64,000 nt of DNA from Cottoperca gobio (GCF_900634415.1 NC_041370.1:15488835-15552834); one strand, 5' to 3'. Positions 1-12,400 are shown, numbered from the stretch's first letter. The notes: a model not told the origin generated them from the sequence alone. Numbers and translations are program-made.

Positions 1-704
1 GAGACCGTCATGCCAGCAAACATGCGCGCCATACAGTTTGATGAATATCTGCAAGCTGAATATCTGTAGCTCATCCAGGAGTCTTACTGTATCTCCAAAG
101 GAGAGCAATCAGCAATGTCCCCCACCAAGAAGTCAGTAAAGTATTGTATTGCTATTTCAGTGTTAGGGTGATAACATCTCTTCTCCTCCTTCGGCCATTG
201 TGGGTTGAAAAAAACAGCTTGTAGAAATCTACACAAATTAGCTCGTTCAAGGTTTGCTAGCTCAGCATAGCTCTGCCTCTCAATAGTGCGTATCCAATCA
301 AAAGACGTGGACGTGCTGACGTTATCGTACGCCTGCTAGCTGGCCCCGGTGTCCCCAACTCGACATCTGATTGGTTAACGCCACAGTTTTGTTTCCGTTC
401 ACTTTAAGCGACAGGCGCCCGCACTGTTGATTCTGAAGGCCTCAGGGCAGATTTCGTGGACCCTGGCAACACATTATGGCTGAAATATGATTGGATAAAA
501 GCTCTAACATAAAGGCCAGCCCTCCAAATCTCCATCTGAGGCTGGAAGCAGCGCAACCAAGAGGAAAGCTATGAAATGAAGAGAATAGACTATGGGGAAT
601 AATTTAATACATATTTGTGGAAAGAATATATTAAATTAAATTTATATTCTGATGATGTTTAGGCCAGCAGAGAAGGCCTTGCTGGCCCTGACGGCCCGTC
701 ACTG
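1..704. mobile_element. Right-hand part of a hAT-like DNA transposon or its non-autonomous derivative
   Basis: The segment ends at 704 in CACTG, and the reverse complement of its last bases starts CAGTGACGGGCCGTCAGGGC. This resembles the terminal repeat type of fish hAT (ZMYM1-like) elements as I remember them. Just inside the end is a hairpin: GGCCAGCA at 662-669 pairs with TGCTGGCC at 680-687. The left end lies outside the window, so target-site duplication cannot be tested. I see no transposase reading frame, so this is probably a non-autonomous or 5'-missing copy. The family assignment is recollection plus terminal structure. Confidence 0.45.
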
Positions 705-791
705 GGTGATAACAAAATACAGGACACATCAAAAATGTCTACCTCTCTTGATCTCAGTTTAATGTGATTGTCTTTCTGTTTGCCTCCGCAG
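705..791 (+). other. 3' end of an intron with splice acceptor
   Basis: A pyrimidine-rich stretch (ttgtctttctgtttgcctcc) runs directly into CAG, with the AG at 790-791. This is a good vertebrate acceptor in front of the open frame starting at 792. The preceding transposon end at 704 would then lie within the intron. No donor or upstream exon is visible in the window. Confidence 0.5.
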
Positions 792-959
792 GAACCGATG
801 GCCAACGGCATCCATGGTCCTGCTTCTTCGATGCCTTCTTCATCTGTTTTGTTGATCGGCTCTTACAGTCTGGACAGGGAAGCACTGAAGAAGCTGGGAA
901 TCGGACTTACTCTGGCAGCAGCCATCTTGGCCTTCATCGTAGAGAAATTGTACACATAG
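792..959 (+). CDS. Probable terminal exon of an unidentified tail-anchored membrane protein
   Basis: The exon reads 55 codons in the frame starting GAA CCG ATG and stops at TAG (957-959). The product begins EPMANGIHGP, has a Ser/Pro-rich linker (residues about 11-25), a charged stretch DREALKK (28-34), a hydrophobic segment GIGLTLAAAILAFIV (36-50) and the short polar end EKLYT. That layout fits a C-terminal tail anchor, with a single membrane segment and a 5-residue luminal or intermembrane tail. The frame is chosen because it follows the acceptor in phase 0 and carries the membrane segment. An overlapping frame stays open to 964 but has no such organisation. An ATG at 798-800 could alternatively start a 53-residue micropeptide. 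I do not recognise the family. The exon status is inference from the splice signal, composition and downstream poly(A) site. Confidence 0.45.
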   Translation, partial: EPMANGIHGPASSMPSSSVLLIGSYSLDREALKKLGIGLTLAAAILAFIVEKLYT

Positions 960-1179
960 AGTAACTGCAAACTAGACGACGATCCGGAAGAAGGGAGAGG
1001 ACAGTGACATCACAGAAGCCTAAACAATAGCCATAGATCTCCTGTAACATACTCCATGTTCTCTTATTCAACTTTGAATGAACCCAAAGAAAGAAAAATC
1101 AGTGACGCCTCCACAGTTGAGGATTATTTGAATGCTCTGTGATATTTATCTTGTTTTTAGTTAGTTAGTTAGATCTGTA

Positions 1180-1185
1180 ATTAAA
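1180..1185 (+). terminator. Possible proximal poly(A) signal (ATTAAA)
   Basis: ATTAAA, the commonest variant signal, lies about 220 bp after the stop codon at 957-959. There is no strong GT-rich element right after it, so it is weaker than the one at 2271. Confidence 0.2.
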
Positions 1186-2270
1186 GTTAGACTTTTCAAT
1201 TAATAGACATAGTTCCACTTTGCAATCATTTTACTCGAGTGATGTCAGTGTCTTCTTCTGTCATTGAACTGGGAATAACCACATGGGCAATGACAGGTCA
1301 GCAGTCTTCACAGACCTTATCGATCACTTTTTATAAAAGTCCATTTGGTACAAATAACACCCTAGTTACACTCTAAGTGTAGGCTGTTTCAGTAAAAGAC
1401 TATGCTTCGTCTGATGTTTACTGAAGGCTGCAGACTGACATTGTCCATAGACTGGTAAACACGTGTTTGTGGGTCTATGTAGCTGTTTGACAGATACATG
1501 AAGCACTACTTAACTAGTTGATACTCATAGAAAACACATTCTGGTCTTTTGTACCAGAACAAGGTGTGAGGATGGTAAAACGGTCCCTGTTTCAGCTTGC
1601 TGAGTTGCAGAGTGATTCTCAATGCTTTATCCAGCATGTTTTGTACTGAGCATGTAGATTTCCAAATAGTGTGTTAAAGAGTTGTGCTTACTTTACAGTA
1701 CGTCATTTTTTTCTGTGGAAAGGTGCGTGTGTATAATACTCTGATATGTGTAACCTTCATTTCAAAGTATTTATTTTTGAATAAGAGACATGGACAGTAT
1801 ATTTTCAGAACAAACATTTCTTTTTGTCTTTGAAGGAGTTTTCTTTCGTTAAAGTGGTTTTGTTTGTTAAAATTTTTCTTTCCTCATATTCTTCATATTA
1901 TTTTGTCATACAGAATACGATACACCCAACATATCCACGTGACGACATTCTCTGGTGCCACCTTAGTGGATTGTTTAACACATTTCTCACTTACCTGTAG
2001 TGTTGTGTAGCTGATATCCACCTCTGGGATTTCTGCTGCCACCCCAATACAATGAAGGAGAATTGATCTTGGCCAAATGTATCCAGAACTGTCGCTTTGC
2101 CAGTCGTCACTAAAGAGGAATGAGATTTGTTTTCCTTTTTTGTAATTCAGGTGAACTGATCCTGTTCTCTGTTGATATGTGGGCTACTTGTGGTGTATAC
2201 ATAGTCTGAGTTATTATTGAGACAGACGTTTTTGTTTTTCTTGATTTGTCGCAACCATCCAAAACCGTTT

Positions 2271-2276
2271 AATAAA
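2271..2276 (+). terminator. Probable distal poly(A) signal (AATAAA)
   Basis: Canonical AATAAA, followed 15-27 bases later by tttgtcatgtgtg, a plausible GU-rich downstream element. It would end the transcript containing the 792-959 exon. Confidence 0.4.
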
Positions 2277-2384
2277 GGAAAAACACAATTTGTCATGTGT
2301 GAAATGATTGATGACTGATGATCATCAAATGATGATGAATTATTAATTGAATTATTTTAAATGCTGGAGTGTTTATTAATGGTA

Positions 2385-2590
2385 TAATATACGATGACTT
2401 TTTATATGATATTTGTTTGGGCATACTATCCTGACTTTTTTTTTTTATACAATTTTATGACTTTTGTATGATGTAAACTTTACTATAACAATTTTTCTAA
2501 TGACACTATGACTTTTTATGACATAATATACTTTGACTTTTATATTACATACTATACTTTGACTTTTTTATGGAATACTAGTTTATGATT
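2385..2590. repeat. Degenerate AT-rich minisatellite
   Basis: The phrase (a/t)TGACTTTT recurs near 2394, 2432, 2460, 2509, 2534 and 2560, joined by ATACTATAC-like segments. The spacing is roughly one or two times 25 bp. It reads as a decayed tandem repeat whose unit is like TTTGACTTTTTATGACATAC. Confidence 0.5.
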
Positions 2591-3060
2591 TGAGGGGAAA
2601 ATAATCAAGCCTTTAACGTTTTGGAAAATGGACATGAATAGACATGGTTAATTAAAAGTGCTTGCATTTATTTATGTGGTCAAAAATAGAAATGGAAGTT
2701 GTTTTACTTACCTTTTCAATTCTTAAATTAACCTTATATGAAATAACATTATAGCATTAATATGGGAGGGTCCCATGTCTCTTTACAGCTCTCTGTATTG
2801 CTCAGTTGTTGTCATACATAGTCTGTTTGTGTTTCTCTCTAATGTCTTTCTGGTTTGAGGTACAACACTCCCAACATGTAGCGCTGAAATTTCCAGCCGT
2901 TAATAATGCAGGCCCCAATTTATGTGTCGCATTGCACTGGCACATGTGTCTCTGTCAGTATGTCTGCATTTTTATCTCTGTGTCTATACATGCCCTGCAT
3001 ATATTCTTAGTCACAAGTGTCTCTTTCAGCTCGTTTGTGAGCTTTTTTCTGTGTCAGAAG

Positions 3061-3093
3061 GTCTGCCTGTCTGTCTGTCTGTCTGTCTGTACA
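3061..3093. repeat. (GTCT)n tetranucleotide microsatellite
   Basis: About seven uninterrupted GTCT units. Confidence 0.85.
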
Positions 3094-3256
3094 TGCTTGC
3101 ACTGTCTGATATAGTGTCTGTAGTTTCCTCCAATGATTAATTTAGCAGAAAGCCACCATGCGTACATCTGTGTGTGTATTTGTGGTTCAGAAGTGACAGG
3201 ACTCATCACTCTCATTCAGAAAATCCTGTTATTAGACATACCACTGTTTTCAGCCT

Positions 3257-3282
3257 ACACACACACACACACACACACACAC
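3257..3282. repeat. (CA)n microsatellite, about 13 units
   Basis: Perfect CA dinucleotide run. Confidence 0.9.
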
Positions 3283-5746
3283 TTTGTATTATCTAAGTAT
3301 ATCATGCATGTCCCACATTATGTTGATACATGCATGTACCCTGGCTTTTTGTTTCCTAGCTGGAGCATGTCACACACACACACACACACGTATATGGGAA
3401 AATGATGCACGACAAGCAAACTTGCACACAAACACAGGCACCAAAGCTTTATATTACCCAATCAAATGAAGCGTGTCTCACACACAGACACACACACACA
3501 AGCTTTGTATTATGTGATCAAATGATGCGTGTAGCTATGAAGCTTGTTACAGCCATCCAGCAGTGCCCCATATTGTTCTGCAGCCATCCATACTGTGTGA
3601 CAGTTCTTTTGATGCTTTGTAAGCACATTTCCTCACTGTGTATGTCAGTTACACTGCATTGTTCTCCGATGAAATATGGATGCGACGACATTCTTTATGT
3701 TCGGGAGATCATCACTTACTATGAAATATTGAAGCAGGAACCATAGAAAGGAGATCATTATTCACTTTGCATCATTCACTTCACTTGTTTCTAATAAAAG
3801 CAAGAGTTTCTGAATTCTAGTCTCAGTTGCAGCTGTTGTCAATTTGTCATCTACACAGTGACGTCCTTTTGATTCGACGCAGAGAGTCTTTGGACACGAG
3901 ACAAAATGCAAGGGAGGTTGAACATAAATGCACTTGTCTGTGTTATGTCATTTAATTTCAATTTAAGTGTTTTAAATCCCGCGTGGTTTGGTTTGCATAA
4001 GAACACAGGCAATGTTATTCAAAGAATGGTGTTACGTTTTGAGACCATGTACTTTTAAGAGGCTGAGATGCCACATTACTGCGAGTGCAACATAGTGAAG
4101 TGTCACGGGATGAATCATGATTTTGTTTTTAAATGATATGTTGTCAGTCATCTGATCTTGTCTGATGCCAGTTGTAGATCACAGTAAGGTCTTGCAGTGC
4201 TGTATTAAGTAAAGGAAATTTAGATAAATAATGTATAAATCACCTGAAGAGAAGGTGACAGCGAGCCTGTTCTGGGGCTGGACAGCTTATCGCTATAAGA
4301 TCTGATTATAGCAATACGTATCAATTGGCACATGGTTTGTTGGAGACAAAAAAATACATAAAAGATATCTTGTGCATTATTAAATGTAGAAGTGCGGCTT
4401 TATGCCATCCCTGTACAGTCCAAATGAGTGCGATATCTTTGTAATGTGGATGCTCTGATGTATATATCTGTGGTGAGAAAAAATTATTCAAATGATGTCA
4501 CCCTGCAATAACATGTGTATGTGCAACAAGTTAGGCTTATTGCTTAAGCAAAGATGAACTCATAAAACATGAGTTTGCTATTGGTGAGGACTGCAGCTGT
4601 CTGATCTCTTTTCAGCTCAGCTGGACGGCAAGCGGACACAATGCCTGACTTTACTAATGTCGTGGCCATTATTTGTTAAAAAATAAAATGCTGCTGTGAG
4701 CCATGAACATTAACAGCAGCCCAAATCCTATATAAAATATATACAGTGCCAGTTTTGAGCCCCCAGGATCCACCAGTGGTGTAAACTACTGTATAATATG
4801 TAGGAGCGTGAAGCACTAGCTGGTCTTCTCCTCTAGCTCGGTAATTATCCTTCATCCTTCATCAGCTGATGAAAAGTTCAGCAAATCACACAAAACTTTA
4901 AATAACATTTCACAGAAATGAGTTCTGTTCAAATAAACACTTAGTCAAATATTCACTTATTACACATTCATTGTTAGACCATTGAATTGATGCCAACAAC
5001 TGGCATGAGTGTAGCTAATACGGAGGGTCTTGACATAAGCTAACATGTAGTGGCTGACAGGGCTTCTCATTAGCCACCATCACAGGCTGTGACCTTTTCA
5101 TTTCTGCTTAACGAAGTAAATTCCTCAATAACTTCTGCATCCAAAACTTCTGCTTGTGTGTTTGTCTGGATATCTTTATATTGGAGAACACATCACATAA
5201 ATCATTCATTTGAATACATTGAATGTGATGAAATCGCATCTTGAATATCAGAATAACACAATAATACAATTTCCCATTTTCCACTGACACTATATATAGA
5301 TTTAAAAAAACAAATGCAGAGATATGTGTAGACAGGAGGGTTTTTGCCTCTCGTGTTGAGGTTTGTTATCTGGGTGTAACACTTTTGTCACGCAAGCAAT
5401 CAGAGAAGTGTGGAGAAAAAAACCTGACATTATTACAATGTTGATCTTTGTCAGGTGAAGCCCAATTTAGCTCAGACAATTTACCATGCTGTCATTCAGC
5501 GCGCTTCAAAACGGTTCCATTAATTAAAAGTATCATCTTTTTTTCTCTCCGTGTGTTTTAGCTCCGAATTTTACCAATTTCTATCTACATGTCAGTCAAA
5601 GCGGCAGCAGCGTCTTGTGAGATTACAGACACAATAATGTTAAAGGTGCAATTAAAATATTTACAGGATTAAAGCTTTCACATAGCATTTATTTTAGCAC
5701 TGATGTTAATTGACATAGGAAGCAGTCACTGACATAAAATATGAAA

Positions 5747-5786
5747 GTGTGTGTGTGTGTGTGTGTGTGTGGCTGTGTGTGTGTGG
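5747..5786. repeat. Interrupted (TG)n microsatellite
   Basis: Two TG runs interrupted by GGC. Confidence 0.85.
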
Positions 5787-6767
5787 CTGGAGGGGGAGGA
5801 GGTCTACACAGCCCCGGGGCAGAAACACAGTAACAGCAGTGACTGACACTACCTTACAACTAAGGCCTGGCTAGAGCAGTGTTAATAATTTGTGTGTGTG
5901 TGTCAGTCACACTACCCTAATTAGCAGCCGCCACCTTGACCCTGCTTTGGTTTGAACAGAGAATTCTTCTTCTTCTTCTTCTTTTCCTCATTCCTTCCAC
6001 AGTTAGGCTTTGCCCTTGACAGTGACATCACTGTACAGTACAGAAGGAACATTGTGCTCACATTGTTTTCTTGTCTGTACTGTTTGCATACACAATGCTT
6101 TACATGCTGCTTCAACCTTATGAACTGTACCATATTGCATTTTCTCTTTTCTATATGTTCTGCTGCATTCTTCTCTCTTCTCATCTGTTGACATACTGAC
6201 AAACCTTGACCATTATTTTTATCAAGTCCATGTTCGAAAGATCATCTGCCTTATGTCACGTTAACTCAATTCTGTGCACCTAGTAAATACAGCATAAGCT
6301 TATCAAACCATCAGAGCAATTTCCTTTTTACTGTGAAATTGTTTTTATGTAATGGCAGTGGAACCACATGCAAATGTAACTCTCAGTGAACACACAGTCC
6401 TGTAAATGGCGGTATATTCAAGTTGTAAATTGAGGAGGCAGCAGGATAGGTTGTGATTTTGAAATATTTGCACTTAAGCTTTAACCAAAAATTTGTCAAA
6501 AGCTTCTAATTCCCTGCAACTAGGCTCTCGTACAATTGGTGGATGCAAATACAAGCCCACATGGGTGTGACCAATTAATTTTTGCAATTTTGGTGACCAA
6601 CATGCTTTGCTGCTTTCTGCCTCCACCTCCCACCCTTTCTTCTTTTTTTCTGTTTCCCTCTGCCTTTCCATTTCTATAGGCTGAGGTCTGTTCACTGTGT
6701 GCTAAGCACTTCAGTGCCTTCTGGAACAGAGGGGAAAATGACTTGGCAAGCATATCCATTCCTAATC

Positions 6768-6770
<3 letters not shown>
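5787..6770. other. Non-coding spacer
   Basis: No supported gene. There is a short CTT run near 5965-5982. Open frames on either strand are low-complexity and lack splice context. Confidence 0.4.
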
Positions 6771-6833
<63 letters not shown>

Positions 6834-6840
6834 GTGTGTG
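6771..6840. repeat. (TG)n microsatellite, about 35 units
   Basis: Nearly perfect TG run with one CG interruption near 6829. It is the left arm of a long inverted pair with the CA array at 6923. Confidence 0.95.
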
Positions 6841-6922
6841 CACATGAGTCTTCATGCCAGCTTCGTCCAAGCATTTATTTGGTGGCCCTTGTGCCTGCAT
6901 TCAGTGATTGCTGTGTTTTATC

Positions 6923-6926
6923 TACA

Positions 6927-6995
<69 letters not shown>
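6923..6995. repeat. (CA)n microsatellite, about 36 units
   Basis: Nearly perfect CA run with one TA interruption near 6933. It faces the TG array ending at 6840 across about 82 bp. Confidence 0.95.
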
Positions 6996-6997
<2 letters not shown>

Positions 6998-8734
6998 CGT
7001 TGTCGCTGCAAAGAAAACTGGGAATTCACAGTCTGCCGTGCGAGGGAGAGATTGGCTCTATTGAGTGTCTTGGTGGCTTGCCAGTTCTATTTTAGTGTGC
7101 ATGTCTTTGTGTGTCTGTTTAGTGTGTATGTGTGTGTATTTGATGGGCTTATACATCTTTGACTTTGAGCGGTTAAGGGTGTTTATATTCACCAGTGGGA
7201 CAGGGGACCAAAGTCAATATTTTAGCTCTACAGCAGCATTGTTCTTGAAAGCTCTTTAATAATCACACAGAGACATGGCAGCGCTGCAGTTATTACTTGG
7301 TGTTAAAAGTTGTTATTAGTTTGAAGACAGTTTTAAAGACATTACTATCTGTTCAGCTTTGGGAAAATGCTTTAATGTCCCTTGGCACACCACTTGTCTC
7401 GGTTGTGTATAGTTTACATAACAGAGTAAATTAAATTGTGAATTTATGCGTTTAAAATAAACTAAACATGATGCATCTGTAAAGTAATCCTGAAATTATG
7501 TAATTTACTGTCTTGAAATCCAATACGTTAGAAGTTCATGGAGACTTTTTATGAAACTCTTTCAAAGTCTCCTTTCAGAGAGTAAGAGATGGTGTTAGGC
7601 ACACAAGTCATTTTATGTATGAAGTGTCACAAAAGTAACTGAGAGGAAACTTTGGTTTTTCACAGGTTTGAGCATAATGAAGCGTCACAATATATCACAA
7701 TGTTTTTCATCAAACAGTGGTAATGTGGTAATTGCATCTATTTTAACAATAATTTAAATTAAAAAAAAGAGTGAAACATAGTCACCTTGAGGTGTCATGG
7801 CTTTTCTCTTGCTAATGTTTGATTCGAGTTCTTCAGATGACACTTTTAATGATGTTGTCATGGAAATAACACACATTGCAGGAGACTCCTGAGCGCTGCT
7901 TTGTTGCCATGGTGAAATGTTCATGTGGCGTTGTCCACACATGAAACAATGCTCATTTACATAACTACATTGTTAATGTTTAATGGCAACTTTCTCAGAT
8001 GTACAAAAGGAGAGTATTATTAACTTCAGGTTCAAGAGTACTCAGATTTCTTCATCCATCAATATGTATCAGCAATGGCTATAAAATATTGACACCATCT
8101 GCGTTTAGATCGGTTCCTTATAAACCTTGCTTTCACTCTCTCAATTCAGTCTGTCAGTATGCCGGGTCGCATTCTCCCAGAAAAATGAAGGCTTGATTTA
8201 CGGCACACAAAGGAACAGTATAGCGCTTGAGTGGCGCCTTAACTTATTAAGGTAATATAATAATTAATCAATGGCTCTGTAGTCTGAACTAAGCCGGTAC
8301 ACTTTGTATCGCTCCCACATTGTCATCGCCAGCACAGCTACCCTCCTTCCATTCGTACCTTTCACAAAGAAAGCCCTTGACATGAACATCAATGCTAACC
8401 CAGAGAGCATTTTTCTAAAAAGCAACTTAACATAATAGCTTACAGTAGCTATCCTTAGGTAACGGAATAACATTAACTGTGGAAACTAATGCAAGTGTGT
8501 CCTGTGTTGTTGGCAGCTCTGAAGAAAACAGAAAGAGATCTTGTTGTCTTTGCAACAGCAGCACCAACAATAATACCATTTGGAAACGCTAAACTGCTGT
8601 GTTTCCACTTTAAGTAACAGATTCTAATTATTAAATCAAACTTGTTCTCTCTCTTACTAAAGAGTAAACTATTCACACAACTTTCTTTCAGTCGTTCAGT
8701 CACTTGGTCCATCACGTTCGGCCAGAGTGAAACA
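6996..8734. other. Non-coding spacer
   Basis: I see no gene, RNA gene or classifiable repeat here. All open frames are short and lack membrane segments, motifs or splice sites. Confidence 0.4.
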
Positions 8735-9495
8735 GCTCAACAACTGTGGGATGGATTGCCGTGAAAGTTTGTACAGACATTCATGGTCCCCATAAAATGA
8801 ATCCAATTGACCTTGGGCGGATAACTGACTTTTCACCCAGCGCTACCATGAGGTCCACATTTTAGTTTGCTTGTGAAATGTGTTGACAACTATTGGATGG
8901 ATTGCTATAAAATTCATTACATATGTTTATGGTACCCAGAGGATGAATCCTAAAGACTGGCCATCTGCACCACCAGCGGGTCAAAGTTTTAATTCAGTGA
9001 AATATCTCAACATCTGCTACATGGATTGGTACAACAATGTGTAAAGACATTGATGGTTCCCAGACGATGTAGCTTAATGACTTTGGTGATGCCCTGATGT
9101 TTCTTGTGGTGCCACCATGAGGTTGAAATGTGTGGTTTTACGTGAAGTTTTTGACTACTAACTACTTGATGGATTGCTTGATTGAAATGTGATACAAATG
9201 TTCATGTCCCCTTCAAGATTAATTGCCATAATTTAGTAATCCTAGAGTTCTCATCTAGTACTGTTATCAGGTCAAAAATGTTGGTTTATAACCAATGACC
9301 TAATGCCTCAGTTGTACTTTGTGTTTAGTGCTTAGTATCTAATGATAGCATGCTAACACGTTAAACTAAGATAGTGACCATAGTAAAAAATATCAATATC
9401 ATGTTAGCATGCTGGCATTCGAATTAAGTGCAAAGCACTGCTGTGATTTGGACAGCCATACTGAGCCGCTAGCATGGCTGTAGACTCTTAGGCTT
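8735..9495 (+). repeat. Fish interspersed repeat with internal tandem units
   Basis: The phrase ATGGATTG(C/G) recurs at 8751, 8897, 9021 and 9169 (spacing 146, 124 and 148). Each is followed by related text of the type 'TGAAATTTGTACAGACATTCATGGTCCCC' with diverged wording. The 3' part (about 9320-9495) has the AGCATGCTAACACG and GCTAGCATGGCTGTAGACTC phrases that I remember from a repeat very common in percomorph genomic sequences. I do not know its class (DNA element or other). No coding frame runs through it. Confidence 0.6.
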
Positions 9496-12400
9496 CCTAA
9501 ACCATATAAAACCAAACCATAAAAAGCAATTGCAACAAACATCTATTTAAAACTATGTTGTTCCTACTCTGCGTGACTATATATTTCCCTCTACTTAAAT
9601 GTGTCCAAATACTTTGACACAACCAAAAGACGCCATTCATTCACAATGTTGACTGATAGTCAATTCCGCACTCCTCTGATATTGGGACATGACCTTGTCA
9701 TAAAATCTTTAGACTAGAGGAAGAAATCAATAGGAAGTGATGTTTGGACTCCGGAAGGAGGCTGTCAACTGATGTTTGATGGAATTATAAAGACAGACAC
9801 TCACAATCAGAGTTAGGAGATCCTGTAAATGATGGTGGAACTAATCTATTGGATGCTAATTAGAAATGAGCGATAGGGAAGGAAGTGGAAGAGATTTGAA
9901 CGTGTGGGGGGGAGGGAATTATTATGTGAGAAAGAGCTATAAAAGGACATGCATGAGAGAGAACAAGAGCCACAAGGACTGAGACCTCTGGCAGTTTCCT
10001 GCCAAGACTGACAAATGATAACTAGCACTAATTGAAGATTGTTTGAACATTACAGATTTCAGACTGAATGGGCTGTTTCAGGGCTGGATGAGTCAAGTGT
10101 TGATTACTTGCATCATCTCTCAGATTTGACTTCAAAAGCATGATGTGGAAATGGTTCAATAAAACTTATTTGATGATTGAGTTTGCATGAACTTCTTACC
10201 ATCAAACAGTGAATGCATTCTTAGTGTTCAAGAACCACTTTAAAACTGTACAAACTTTATGAACAGAATGTCCTTAAGGGACTTCTGCTGTTCTTTTGAG
10301 AGGCCTAGTACATATTAGTCTTGCAGAGAATATCTACATCTTGCAAGTTCAGTACGAGCTTCTTAAACATTATAAACAATGACTGAAAATAGGCTCTATT
10401 CCTATACTGCAAGTGCATAACTTACTTTTTTGCTTCAGGTTTATTCTAAAACTTATTTTACTTGTTAGTTGAAGAGAAACTTGACATGTCCATAACACCT
10501 ACCATGCCTTTCCAGTTTGAAAGTGAACAGAGAAGACCACTGACAGCCCAGTGTGTAGTGTGTGTGTGTGTCCAGTCAGGTGTGGGAAAAGTTCATGTTT
10601 ATGTGAAAGAGAGATCTGTCAATCACTTATTATGAGGTCTTCTGAAAAGGAGGTTTCCTTTAAGCAAATGCAGCTGTGATGCTGTCAGACCAAATATGAA
10701 GTTATGAGCTTGCTTTGCCAGTGTAAATGTGGAATAGCCTTTTAACTCTTTTCCAAGCTAATATTATTTTCCACAAGCAAATGTTTTTTTTTTTTTTTTA
10801 CAGTTCCACAGTATTGGAGTCAAGACTTGGCCCAGTTTGGACCATTAAAATTGACAATAAATGAACATAGAAAACTTAAAATAAACACCCCCTCTGTATC
10901 TCATCAATCTCATACATGTACAGCTCTGCATCTCTGTGTAAAACTGTTCCTACCCTGCTGAACATCTTGCTCACTCAGACTTTCCAGTCCACCCTGATGA
11001 TCTTCTCTGCCTCGTTCATCATATGTGAGAGAAGCAAAGCTCACCAGGTTGGGTCCCATGACAGTGACATCATGACAATAAGTCATTGACTGATACATCA
11101 GAGCATCTGTAACTTATTGAGAGCAACGTAGCATGTTGCGTAACAGCTCTCTAGCAGCAGGTCATCATTTCTGTCATCATTCATCTTCCTCCTGCTGTTT
11201 GTTTTTTTACTTTGCTACATTTGACATCTTTTTTCCTCCTTCCATCTCTCGTCTGTTTCTATTTTTTTTTTCTTCATATTTTCATTGCCAGGTTATGCTA
11301 CCATGCTAATTGATGATTACGATTTGCGACCACATTAGCGTTCCCAGGTCATTTCTGTGTGACCTCTGTCCACAGTTAAACACCTGAACAACATGAAAAC
11401 AGCTAACCTCTCCTTCTTTGCCCTCTTTTCAATCAATAACAACAGATCTGCACATCACAGCTGACATTTGGTAAGGAGTGGAACAGGCAGCCCTGCTAAA
11501 CCAATCACTATTTTATGGTCGCAACATCTTATGACAATATTAACATAAAAATACCTTAATGACAACAGATCTCCATGTTTAAAATGCATGATTACAGAAA
11601 AGGGGAGACCCTCAGTGGGCTCGCTTAGGTCCTTGTTTTGAAATAGTTCTGCACTTACTGAAACACAAAGCAAAGGTTTTTAACATTTACACGATCGGCA
11701 GGAACTCTGTTTAGGAAGGAGAAACATTTTGTTGTCTGGACAGAGGGCTCAAATGGAGAGAAAAAGATGCATTAAAAAATTTAACAGGCTTAAAGTGGAC
11801 GCACTCTAAGAAATAGAGGAGCTTACCTGCCCCCCTTACCCCCTTTGGAGAGCTAGCCAGTACACAACATGGATTTAACACACACACACACACACACACA
11901 CAAATGTGTGCACACACATATTAATATAGCTAAAGTACTTTTACTGTGAAGCCCTGATAAGAGGGAGCTGTTATTTAATAGACACCTCTTCACCTCATAG
12001 TGTGTTTGTCTGAGTGAGAGAGTAAAGCTGTCACGGGTTAGAAATGACTTAATATCACAACTAATTACACATGTGAAAGCCTTTGATGCCTGTTTTGCAT
12101 TCTGCTTTGGAAGATTTTTCTTTTTGTTTCAGAGTTGAATGTAGCATTTGCTGACAGTTTGCGTGGCAGGCGGTGTCTCCCGACACGTCGCAGAACAACA
12201 ATCACACATACAGAGTTGAGAAGTAATTCACAGGGCAGCCTCGCAGCGAGAGGAGTCAGAAATAAAAAATGAACAAAAGAAGAAAAATAATAATGGCATC
12301 CAAGTGCCCTTAAGACATTTTCATCACATTTGTGTGTCATGGGGGTTTTCACCCCGTGCTCTGTTTTCTCTCTCTTTTATCACTGATGCTGCCTTCTCTC

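Larger units (their letters stand above)
960..2295 (+). other. Probable 3' untranslated region
   Basis: No reading frame continues past the TAG at 957-959. The sequence is AT-rich, includes AU-rich-element-like ATTTATTTTT near 1768-1777, and reaches a canonical AATAAA at 2271-2276 followed by a TG-rich stretch (about 2292-2303). This matches the end of a vertebrate transcript with a 3' UTR of about 1.3 kb. An internal ATTAAA at 1180-1185 could give a shorter form. Confidence 0.4.
2591..5746. other. Non-coding spacer with short simple repeats
   Basis: There is no exon-like reading frame; the short open frames are repeat-driven or lack any recognisable composition. It holds (GTCT)n at 3061-3093, (CA)n at 3257-3282 and 3371-3389, and a CA-rich patch near 3479-3500. 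An AATAAA lies near 3793 but no gene ends there that I can see. Confidence 0.5.

Noticed and set aside
4537..4551. TTATTGCTTAAG, the first 12 bases of miR-137
   Set aside because: The match stops after 12 bases. The sequence continues as a simple TTGCTTAAGCAA palindrome, and no precursor-length hairpin is seen.
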